From Elusimicrobia bacterium RIFCSPLOWO2_01_FULL_54_10 (lineage in GTDB: Bacteria; Elusimicrobiota; Elusimicrobia; 2-02-FULL-39-32): DNA of 9,719 nt. Below the pieces are notes generated by a model. That model ran no database searches. It saw only the letters and a list, made by a program, of their open reading frames with translations, and was not told the origin of the DNA. Of the stretch, positions 1 to 5,367 are shown one piece after another. The stretch's first letter is position 1; the number at the start of each line of letters is the position of its first letter. The translations under genes were made by a program, and so were the position numbers. The stretch lies in contig MGUQ01000050.1 in NCBI GenBank assembly GCA_001799975.1, positions 1-9,719 of the forward strand, written 5' to 3'.

Positions 1-1
1 G

Positions 2-886
2 GTTTATATCGAGATCAAGGCCCGGTTTGATGAATTGAACAACATGCGCTGGGCTGCAGAACTTAAAAAGGGCGGGTGCAAGGTCATCCGGCCCATGGGG
101 CTTTACAAAGTGCACTCCAAGTTGACCCAAGTTGTTCGGAAGGAAAAAGATTCAGAATTTTATCTTACACACCTTGGCACGGGGAATTATCATCCGGACA
201 CCGCAAGGCAATATACGGACCTGAGCCTGCTCACCGCCGACCAGGATCTGGGAAAAGAGGTGGCGGCTTATTTTGCCTGGCTGGCACAGGGTGAGAAGCC
301 TCAAATCACTTTCAAAGATATTTTGGTGGCTCCACATGACCTGGACACACAGTTCATGAAATTGATCCGCGAGGAAACCCTGATTCAAAAAAGCGGAGGG
401 AAAGGCGTCATTCTTGCTAAGATGAATTCCCTGGTGGATGATCGCATCATTGAGGCGCTGTATGAAGCGTCACAGGCCGGGGTAAAAATCCGCCTTCTTG
501 TGCGGGGTATTTGCTGCTTGCGCCCGGAAACCAACGGCTTAAGTGAAAATATCGAAGTCAGAAGCGTGGTGGACCGTTTCCTGGAGCACAGCCGCATTTA
601 CTATTTCCGCGCCGGAGGCAAGGACAAAATCTTTCTTTCCAGCGCCGATTGGATGCCGCGCAATTTCAATTCACGTTATGAAATTGCATTCCCCATTAAA
701 AACCAGGACTTGAAGGCCTATGTGCGCGATGTCATTCTGGCCAAAAGCATGGCTGACAATGTGAAATCCTGGGCGCTTACGGCGGAGGGAAGCTATGTGC
801 GCCTCTCACCCAAACCGGGTGAGCCGCGCGTGAGGTCTCAGAAAGCGTTTTTGGATTTAGCGGCCGCGCGCGGAGAAAAAGATTGA
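2..886 (+). CDS. ppk1: Polyphosphate kinase PPK1, C-terminal part (5' end outside window)
   Basis: PPK1 reversibly transfers the terminal phosphate of ATP to a growing polyphosphate chain. The reading frame is open from base 2, and about 294 residues are visible out of roughly 700 usual for the family, covering the two C-terminal catalytic domains. Both family histidines are present. The first is in KVHSKL, codon 113-115, equivalent to E. coli His435, the phosphorylated residue. The second is in RFLEHSRIYYF, codon 587-589, equivalent to E. coli His592. Other PPK1 blocks are HLGTGNYHPDTARQYTDLSL, NSLVDDRIIEALYEAS, LLVRGICCLRP and LSSADWMPRNFNSRYEI. The C-terminus is intact with a TGA stop at 884-886. 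The 3' end overlaps the convergent CYTH gene by 30 bp, leaving no room for a terminator between them. Family assignment is secure; the start and any promoter lie outside the window. Confidence 0.96.
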   Translation, partial: VYIEIKARFDELNNMRWAAELKKGGCKVIRPMGLYKVHSKLTQVVRKEKDSEFYLTHLGTGNYHPDTARQYTDLSLLTADQDLGKEVAAYFAWLAQGEKPQITFKDILVAPHDLDTQFMKLIREETLIQKSGGKGVILAKMNSLVDDRIIEALYEASQAGVKIRLLVRGICCLRPETNGLSENIEVRSVVDRFLEHSRIYYFRAGGKDKIFLSSADWMPRNFNSRYEIAFPIKNQDLKAYVRDVILAKSMADNVKSWALTAEGSYVRLSPKPGEPRVRSQKAFLDLAAARGEKD

Positions 887-1657
887 GGCGCAGCGGTGGT
901 ACTTGTCCAGCTTCTCGGTTTTCAGGCGGAATTTTTTCACCACTTTGCGGTCAAATTTCAGCAGAGAGTTAATGCGACTCAGCTTGGCCGCCAGGGAGTT
1001 GCCCTCGGCCTTGATCTCGTTCTCATATTCATAGAAGGTTGAAAGAGGGTATGGGCCATTGCGGGTGATGTAGAAGGCCGAAACCCTGTCTACCGACGGT
1101 TCCAAAAAAGCTTTTCCTAAGTCCACCGAATACTTGTCCTTCTGATATTGGCTGATAATTGGCGCGGATGAAATCTGCGAGAGGATCCGAGGGCCCAAGT
1201 GCCTCTTCATGGTGCGGATCATGCCCTTGTCCGCGTATTTTTTCAGGATCTGGTGTATGGACGTGCGCGTAAAATGGATGACGTCATGATGGCTTTCCTC
1301 CCGCGCCATGCCTTTCAAAGAGCGGGTGGAGAATTCGGAGCGGAACAGCAGGGTGTCTTCCAAAAATCCCGGGCCTTTGTACTGCAAATAGACCCTGTCC
1401 CCCCCTTTTTTGAAGCGCAGGCGGAGGCTTGCTCCAAGGCGGAAAAGATCCATCTTGGGCGTGTCCAGAAACTGATCGAAGAAATAGGTGGTCTTGATGT
1501 GCCGGGTCTTTTTGGAATTGGCGATGAATTTTTTCAGCGCCTTGACCTGGCCGGGCAAAACGCGCTTTTTGGACTCAATTTCGACAAAGCGCAGATCGTC
1601 GATTTTGAGGGCCGAATAAAGCTCATCGCGAAGAATTTCGAAATTATCGAATTTCAA
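857..1657 (-). CDS. CYTH-domain (triphosphate tunnel metalloenzyme-like) protein
   Basis: CYTH enzymes bind triphosphate groups in an eight-strand tunnel with divalent metal. Characterised bacterial members include inorganic tripolyphosphatases, thiamine triphosphatases and class IV adenylate cyclases. The signature ExExK is visible as EIESK at residues 26-30 (TTG start at 1657). It is followed by a strand pair with LRLR (about 78-81), YLQYKGP with the lysine near 94, and a late acidic strand EYENE near 210-214, all in family order. At 266 residues it is longer than minimal CYTH proteins (about 150-200), with an insertion near 100-165. I chose TTG 1657 because AAGAAGGG at about 1665-1672 gives a good ribosome binding site about 8 nt upstream. 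The frame is open to TTG 1696, but that start would overlap the divergent promoter region. Its position tail-to-tail with ppk1 suggests a polyphosphate or tripolyphosphate substrate; this is inference. A VTC-type polyphosphate polymerase fold is a less likely alternative. Confidence 0.8.
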   Translation of the reverse strand: MKFDNFEILRDELYSALKIDDLRFVEIESKKRVLPGQVKALKKFIANSKKTRHIKTTYFFDQFLDTPKMDLFRLGASLRLRFKKGGDRVYLQYKGPGFLEDTLLFRSEFSTRSLKGMAREESHHDVIHFTRTSIHQILKKYADKGMIRTMKRHLGPRILSQISSAPIISQYQKDKYSVDLGKAFLEPSVDRVSAFYITRNGPYPLSTFYEYENEIKAEGNSLAAKLSRINSLLKFDRKVVKKFRLKTEKLDKYHRCASIFFSARGR

Positions 1658-1701
1658 TTTTGAATCCCTTCTTAATATATCATTTAATCTATTCAAACCC
1701 C
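1658..1701. promoter_or_regulatory. Divergent AT-rich intergenic region between CYTH gene and lipid kinase
   Basis: These 44 bases must hold the starts of both divergent genes. On the minus strand, TATATT (about 1674-1679) lies just before the AAGAAGGG ribosome binding site of the CYTH gene. On the plus strand, TAATCT (1685-1690) is a -10-like hexamer 11 nt before the kinase ATG. No convincing -35 element is visible for either, and no Pho-box heptamer is present. Promoter function is inferred from geometry and AT-richness only. Confidence 0.35.
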
Positions 1702-2283
1702 ATGCAACAACAACCCTTTGTCAGAGAAATCAAAAGGAAACTTTTTCACTTTCTTTCCCTTGTCTATGCTGCGGGCTATTTTTATCTGGGTAAGGAACCG
1801 GTCTTGAAAATTCTCGTCCCCATCCTCATTATTGTAGGAACCGTGGAATCCGCCCGCCTGATTTTTCCAAAACTTAACCAGGCCATCCTGCCCTTCTTTG
1901 GCGGCATTCACCGCGAATCCGAAATAAAAAAGTTTTCAGGGATTTTTTGGACTTTGCTGGGCTGCATTCTGACGATCTGGATCTTTAAGGACCGCCAAGT
2001 CGTCCTGTGCGCTTTGGGCTATCTGGTGTTTGCGGATGCCGCCGCGGCCTTGGTGGGCGTGCCGTTGGGCAGGCACAAGTTTTTCGGCAAGAGTCTGGAA
2101 GGGAGCACGGCCTGCTTTGTCGCCAGCATGCTGGTGGGGCTGGTGTTTCTCCACCCGGGCTGGGCATTGGCGGCGGCGGTTCTTGTGACGGCGATTGAAC
2201 TTGCGCCTTTGCCATGGAATGACAATTTTTGGATCCCCACTCTCTCCGGTTGTTTCTTGAGTTTAAAAAATATTATCCTATAA
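1702..2283 (+). CDS. CTP-dependent lipid kinase (dolichol/phytol/diacylglycerol kinase family)
   Basis: This is an integral membrane protein of 193 residues, similar to SEC59, DGK1 and VTE5-type kinases that phosphorylate lipid alcohols or diacylglycerol with CTP. Family marks are visible. The N-terminal REIKRKLFHF (8-17) precedes the first membrane helix. The block FADAAAALVGVPLGRHKFFGKSLEGS spans 110-135, with Asp112 and the GKSLEGS loop (129-135). NDNFWIPTLSG lies near 173-183. About six or seven hydrophobic segments are apparent (about 13-30, 36-55, 78-96, 98-119, 134-150, 154-169, 177-192). I start at ATG 1702, which places the conserved basic motif at the N-terminus; the frame extends upstream to TTG 1660 but those residues look non-homologous. 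There is no Shine-Dalgarno sequence. The stop is 2 nt before phoB, so the two genes are probably co-transcribed. The lipid substrate cannot be told from sequence. Confidence 0.82.
   Translation: MQQQPFVREIKRKLFHFLSLVYAAGYFYLGKEPVLKILVPILIIVGTVESARLIFPKLNQAILPFFGGIHRESEIKKFSGIFWTLLGCILTIWIFKDRQVVLCALGYLVFADAAAALVGVPLGRHKFFGKSLEGSTACFVASMLVGLVFLHPGWALAAAVLVTAIELAPLPWNDNFWIPTLSGCFLSLKNIIL
2271..2276 (+). promoter_or_regulatory. Possible -10 hexamer just before phoB
   Basis: TATTAT lies 9 nt upstream of the phoB ATG, within the last codons of the lipid kinase, in an AT-rich run. Together with the missing Shine-Dalgarno it would fit a near-leaderless phoB transcript. The only upstream candidate is TTGTTT at 2250-2255, at a short 15-nt spacing. 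Weak evidence. Confidence 0.25.
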
Positions 2284-2285
2284 CC

Positions 2286-2969
2286 ATGGCCAAAGAAAAA
2301 ATTCTCATCGTTGAAGACGAGAAAGAAATCGTGAAACTCCTCACCTACAATTTTGAAAAAGAGGGTTACCAGGTGCTCACCGCGAGTGACGGAGAAGCCG
2401 GCCTGGCCCTCGCCAAGTCGAAGCGTCCGCAAATGATCATTTTGGACTTGATGCTGCCCAAAGTGGACGGCATCGAAGTCTGCAAGCAGATCCGACGGGA
2501 TTCGCAAGTGCCCATCATCATGCTCACGGCCAAAAAGGAAGAAACCGACCGAGTGCTGGGCCTGGAGCTGGGCGCTGACGACTATGTCACAAAACCCTTC
2601 AGCGTGCGCGAGCTGGTCGCCCGCGTGAAATCCCTCTTTCGCAGGTCAAAAGAAAAGGCCTGGGAAACAAAACTTGTCCAGATAGGAAAGTTGGAAGTTG
2701 ATTTAGAGCGCTACGAAGTGAAACTTTCTGGCAAACTGGTGGAGCTTTCCTCTAAAGAATTTACCTTTCTAAAAATCCTTCTTTCAGCGCAGGGGAAAGT
2801 CCTGACCCGGGACCAGCTCCTGGAGTCCGTCTGGGGGTACGAGCAAGCATCTGAAATTGATACCCGCACTGTGGACCAGCATGTCGCTCGTCTGCGCGTG
2901 AAGCTCGGTTCCGAAGCCTCCCGCCTCGCCACCGTCAAGAACATCGGATACAAATTTAAACTGGCCTAG
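2286..2969 (+). CDS. phoB: PhoB-like OmpR-family response regulator
   Basis: Two-domain transcription factor of 227 residues. The receiver domain (about 4-118) has the acidic pocket E10-D11, phospho-acceptor D54 in IILDLMLPKVDG, T81, Y100 and K103 in DDYVTKPFS. The C-terminal winged helix (about 130-226) shows SSKEFTFLKILLSAQGKVLTRDQLLESVWG, a recognition-helix region TRTVDQHVARLRVKLG, and the wing VKNIGYKFKL. Phosphorylated PhoB-type regulators bind tandem 11-bp Pho boxes, and such arrays occur upstream of the porin and of pstS in this window, which supports the phoB name. I chose ATG 2286 (MAKEKILIVEDE) because upstream codons in the frame do not match the fold. No Shine-Dalgarno is evident, but the ATG is 2 nt after the lipid kinase stop, and TATTAT (2271-2276) precedes it. 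No partner histidine kinase is in the window. The stop codon lies inside the downstream operator. Confidence 0.88.
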   Translation: MAKEKILIVEDEKEIVKLLTYNFEKEGYQVLTASDGEAGLALAKSKRPQMIILDLMLPKVDGIEVCKQIRRDSQVPIIMLTAKKEETDRVLGLELGADDYVTKPFSVRELVARVKSLFRRSKEKAWETKLVQIGKLEVDLERYEVKLSGKLVELSSKEFTFLKILLSAQGKVLTRDQLLESVWGYEQASEIDTRTVDQHVARLRVKLGSEASRLATVKNIGYKFKLA

Positions 2970-3006
2970 TCACGCAGTTGTCAAACAGGTTTTACTTGCC
3001 TGTTAT
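2967..3006 (+). promoter_or_regulatory. Pho-box-like operator upstream of the porin (four 11-bp units)
   Basis: Four heptamers are spaced exactly 11 bp apart: TAGTCAC (2967), TTGTCAA (2978), GTTTTAC (2989) and CTGTTAT (3000). Against TTGTCAC the first two match 6/7 and the last two 4/7; CTGTTAT matches the E. coli CTGTCAT unit at 6/7. The 7+4 layout is the classical PhoB-binding geometry. The first unit contains the phoB TAG stop (2967-2969). The array ends next to a candidate -35. Binding by the adjacent PhoB is inferred. Confidence 0.65.
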
Positions 3007-3035
3007 CGACTCCTTATTCTCTTCCCGCATATAAT
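3006..3035 (+). promoter_or_regulatory. Sigma-70-type promoter of the porin gene
   Basis: A perfect TATAAT lies at 3030-3035. TCGACT at 3006-3011 matches TTGACA at 4 of 6 positions with an 18-nt spacer, so the -35 abuts the last Pho-box unit. Transcription would start near 3042, giving a leader of about 43 nt. The weak -35 is what one expects at an activator-dependent promoter. Confidence 0.6.
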
Positions 3036-3042
3036 CTCCCCT

Positions 3043-3059
3043 GGGCCTCCTTGTGGCCC
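3043..3059 (+). other. Hairpin in the porin 5' leader
   Basis: GGGCC (3043-3047) and GGCCC (3055-3059) pair perfectly around a 7-nt loop. The hairpin would lie at the extreme 5' end of the transcript predicted from the TATAAT at 3030. It has no T tract, so it is not a terminator. A 5' stem of this kind often stabilises outer-membrane protein mRNAs; that role is inferred. Confidence 0.4.
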
Positions 3060-3084
3060 GCTCCAGAAAAATTAGGAGGAAACA

Positions 3085-4284
3085 ATGAATAGCATGAGAA
3101 ATGAAATATGGATTGCGGCTCTGGTCCTGGCTCTGGGCTTGGGGCTGGGCCGCACCAGTTTGCACGCAGACGACACATCCGCCAACATCTCCATCGCCAA
3201 GTTCGTGACCAACGCGAAATGGGGCGGGGATCTAAGGATCAGGCAGGAGAACTTCTGGAAATCTTCCCCCGGTCAAAGAGACCGTTCCCGGCAGAGGTTT
3301 CGCCTTCGCTACGGGTTGGAATCGACTATCCAGGACATTAAAGTGATCTTTAAAATGGCTTCCGGCACGGGCGAGCAGGTCTCCACCAACCAGTCCTTTG
3401 ACAACCTCTCATCCCAAAAGGCGCTCTGGATAGATGTAGCGTCTTTGGAATGGAAGGCATTTGAATGGATGAAGCTTTCGGCGGGCCGTATGGCCAACCC
3501 CATCTGGCGGGTCTACAGCTCGGATGTGATGTGGGACGGCGACTACAACCCTGAAGGTTTCGCGCAAATGTTCCAATACAAAGTTGGTGAACGGTTTGAT
3601 GTTTTTGCGAATTTCCTTCAAATGGTTCTGGATGAAGACACAACGGACACCCGCGACCAATGGATGTTCGGGTACCAGCTGGGTTCCAAGAACAAGATCC
3701 TGGATGAATTGAGCATGGACTTGGCAGGATCCTTCTACCACTTCAAGTATGAAGCGAATGTGAATGACTTTTCACAAGTCGCCGCGAATGAGGGGAACTC
3801 ACGGTCAGGAGCGACGAACATCCTCACCTCGTCTTTCACCATCGTTCACTTGACCTCGCAAATCAACACAAAGCTTCTGGGTCACCCCGTTAAACTTCAA
3901 GGAGATTACATCAAGAACGTGGAAAGCAACGGGCATTTGAACTCCAACATCGCTTCAGACCAGGCGGGTTATCAATTCGGCACCATCTTCGGCAAGGCCG
4001 GCGCGGCCAAGACCTGGGAAGTGGCGTATTTTTATAAGTATCTGGAACTTAATGCCACGATCGCGGACATCTCGGACTCCGACTTCGGGGACGGCGGGAC
4101 CAACCGGAAAGGGCACATCTTCTGGGTGTCTTACGCTCCAAGGGATTACCTGACCGTGACGGCCAAATACTCTAACACGGAAGTGCTCCACCCGAGATAT
4201 CAGAGCGGGAGCACTTTCACCACCATTCCGCCCGGAGCCGACAGCATCAACCGGTTCCAGCTGGACCTGTCCTGCAAATTCTAA
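3085..4284 (+). CDS. Outer-membrane putative porin (Porin_5-like), candidate phosphate-starvation porin
   Basis: Precursor of 399 residues. It has a short charged start, a hydrophobic core at about 8-22, and probable signal peptidase cleavage after LHA (residue 28). The mature part alternates in beta-barrel fashion and ends in Phe (FQLDLSCKF), the usual outer-membrane insertion signal. It resembles the 'putative porin' family through WGGDLRIRQENF (46-57), RSRQRFRLRYGLES (67-80), the NQSFDNLSSQKALWID-like block, GRMANPIW, and WDGDYNPEGFAQMFQY. It starts with a strong AGGAGG (3074-3079) 5 nt before the ATG. It lies between phoB and pstS behind a Pho-box array and a TATAAT promoter, so a role in outer-membrane phosphate entry is plausible. 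It does not obviously belong to the OprP/OprO family, and the substrate is inferred from context only. Confidence 0.82.
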   Translation: MNSMRNEIWIAALVLALGLGLGRTSLHADDTSANISIAKFVTNAKWGGDLRIRQENFWKSSPGQRDRSRQRFRLRYGLESTIQDIKVIFKMASGTGEQVSTNQSFDNLSSQKALWIDVASLEWKAFEWMKLSAGRMANPIWRVYSSDVMWDGDYNPEGFAQMFQYKVGERFDVFANFLQMVLDEDTTDTRDQWMFGYQLGSKNKILDELSMDLAGSFYHFKYEANVNDFSQVAANEGNSRSGATNILTSSFTIVHLTSQINTKLLGHPVKLQGDYIKNVESNGHLNSNIASDQAGYQFGTIFGKAGAAKTWEVAYFYKYLELNATIADISDSDFGDGGTNRKGHIFWVSYAPRDYLTVTAKYSNTEVLHPRYQSGSTFTTIPPGADSINRFQLDLSCKF

Positions 4285-4285
4285 A

Positions 4286-4325
4286 CCGTCAAACGGCTTT
4301 TACGCCGTTGTCACGCGGTTGTCAC
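4286..4325 (+). promoter_or_regulatory. Pho-box-like operator upstream of pstS (four 11-bp units)
   Basis: Heptamers at 11-bp intervals are CCGTCAA (4286), CTTTTAC (4297), TTGTCAC (4308) and TTGTCAC (4319). The last two are identical and separated by GCGG. This is the standard tandem PhoB site, with GC-rich rather than AT-rich 4-base spacers. It begins 1 base after the porin stop codon. A -10-like TAAAAT lies 10 nt after the last unit, the distance expected when PhoB replaces a -35 element. Confidence 0.75.
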
Positions 4326-4335
4326 ATTGAACAGC

Positions 4336-4341
4336 TAAAAT
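4336..4341 (+). promoter_or_regulatory. -10-like hexamer of the pstS promoter
   Basis: TAAAAT sits 10 nt downstream of the last Pho-box unit, the canonical geometry for a PhoB-activated promoter. However, the GGAGG ribosome binding site (4343-4347) begins 2 nt after it. A start site about 7 nt downstream of this hexamer would leave the Shine-Dalgarno untranscribed. Either the true start is earlier, or this is not the main promoter for translated pstS mRNA. Confidence 0.45.
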
Positions 4342-4353
4342 TGGAGGTATCAC

Positions 4354-5367
4354 ATGAACACAGTTAAATTCTTAAGCTTGGCGGTGGCGCTCACGGTCTC
4401 AACCGTTGCGGCCCGTGCCGACATGCTCATCAATGGGGCGGGGGCCACATTCCCGTATCCTATCTATTCCAAGTGGTTCGACGAGTATCACAAGTTGAAG
4501 CCCGAGTTTAAGTTCAACTACCAGTCCATCGGCTCCGGCGGCGGCATCCGCCAGATTTCGGCTGGCACCGTGGACTTCGGCGCCACGGACGGCCCCATGA
4601 CGGATTCCCAGATGGAATCCGCACCTGGATACCTGTACCACATCCCCACCGTTCTGGGCGCTGTGGCTGTCATCTACAACCTTGAGGGCGTGATCGAGCA
4701 GTTGAAGATCTCCCCCAAAACCCTGGCGGACATCTTCCTGGGCAATATCAAGATGTGGAATGATCCTAAAATCCAAAAGGACAATCCCGGCGCGAGCCTT
4801 CCGGCCCAGCCCATTGTCGTGGTTCACCGCTCCGACGGCTCCGGCACCACCTACATCTTTGTGGATTACCTCTCCAAAGTCAGCGGTGATTGGGCCACAA
4901 AAGTGGGACGAGGAACATCCGTTGCCTGGCCAATCGGGCTGGGCGGCAAGGGAAACGAGGGCGTTGCGGGTCTTGTAAAACAGACCCCCAACTCCATCGG
5001 CTATGCCGAGCTTATCTATGCCAAGCAGACAAAACTGACATTTGCCTCGATCCTTAACAAAGCCGGCAAGTTTGTGGAGCCGTCCATCGAGTCGGTTTCC
5101 GCCGCGGCCCGCGCCAAAATGCCGTCGGATTTCCGGGTTTCCATCACGGATTCCAAGGATCCTGCATCCTATCCCATTTCCGGCTTCACCTGGCTCCTGG
5201 TTTACAAGAACCAGAAGGACGCCGTGAAGGGCCGGGCTCTTGTGGACTTCCTCAACTGGATGCTGGATGAAGGCCAGAAATTCGCTTCGGACCTGGGCTA
5301 TGCGCCATTGCCCGCGGAAGTTAACGCGATGGTCAAAAAGACCGTTGCTCAAATCAAGGTAAAATAA
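4354..5367 (+). CDS. pstS: Phosphate ABC transporter, periplasmic phosphate-binding protein PstS
   Basis: High-affinity phosphate receptor that delivers phosphate to PstCA. The precursor has 337 residues with a signal peptide cleaved probably after VAARA (residue 22). There is no lipobox cysteine, so it should be soluble in the periplasm. Family motifs are GAGATFPYPIYSKW (28-41), the phosphate-contact loop IGSGGGIRQISAGTVDFGATD (59-79), and RSDGSGTTYIFVDYL (159-173). The C-terminal SGFTWLLVYKN and ALVDFLNWMLDEGQ are also typical. GGAGG (4343-4347) is 6 nt before the ATG. A Pho-box array precedes it. The stop TAA shares one base with the pstC ATG. A strong terminator-like hairpin follows within pstC, which would favour excess PstS over the membrane components. 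Confidence 0.97.
   Translation: MNTVKFLSLAVALTVSTVAARADMLINGAGATFPYPIYSKWFDEYHKLKPEFKFNYQSIGSGGGIRQISAGTVDFGATDGPMTDSQMESAPGYLYHIPTVLGAVAVIYNLEGVIEQLKISPKTLADIFLGNIKMWNDPKIQKDNPGASLPAQPIVVVHRSDGSGTTYIFVDYLSKVSGDWATKVGRGTSVAWPIGLGGKGNEGVAGLVKQTPNSIGYAELIYAKQTKLTFASILNKAGKFVEPSIESVSAAARAKMPSDFRVSITDSKDPASYPISGFTWLLVYKNQKDAVKGRALVDFLNWMLDEGQKFASDLGYAPLPAEVNAMVKKTVAQIKVK

Noticed and set aside
864..873. CCGCGCGCGG palindrome near the ppk1/CYTH overlap
   Set aside because: It is inside both coding regions, lacks a loop and T tract in either direction, and is explained by GC-rich codons.
857..1657. VTC-type polyphosphate polymerase assignment for the minus-strand gene
   Set aside because: The ExExK signature followed by LRLR and YKG strands fits CYTH better. 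VTC is a related tunnel fold, so it is kept only as an alternative.
1199..1663. 154-codon plus-strand ORF opposite the CYTH gene
   Set aside because: The minus-strand frame carries the CYTH motifs; this frame shows none.
1658..1696. Longer CYTH start at TTG 1696
   Set aside because: It would run through the divergent promoter gap. TTG 1657 has a clear AAGAAGGG ribosome binding site at proper distance.
1660..1701. Longer lipid kinase start at TTG 1660
   Set aside because: The 14 extra residues precede the conserved REIKRKLFH motif without similarity, and no ribosome binding site is present.
2229..2285. Upstream start for phoB at 2229
   Set aside because: It would overlap the kinase gene by 55 bases. 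The receiver fold begins right at MAKEKILIVEDE.
2019..2507. 162-codon minus-strand ORF across the kinase-phoB junction
   Set aside because: It spans two well-supported genes on the other strand and shows no domain.
4292..4309. AACGGC/GCCGTT hairpin as a porin terminator
   Set aside because: The stem is only 6 bp, no T tract follows, and it is made of Pho-box spacer sequence. I treat it as part of the operator.
4399..5352. Long antisense ORF (317 codons, minus strand) across pstS
   Set aside because: It is the mirror of the GC-biased third positions of pstS. It has no recognisable domain and lies opposite a clearly conserved gene.
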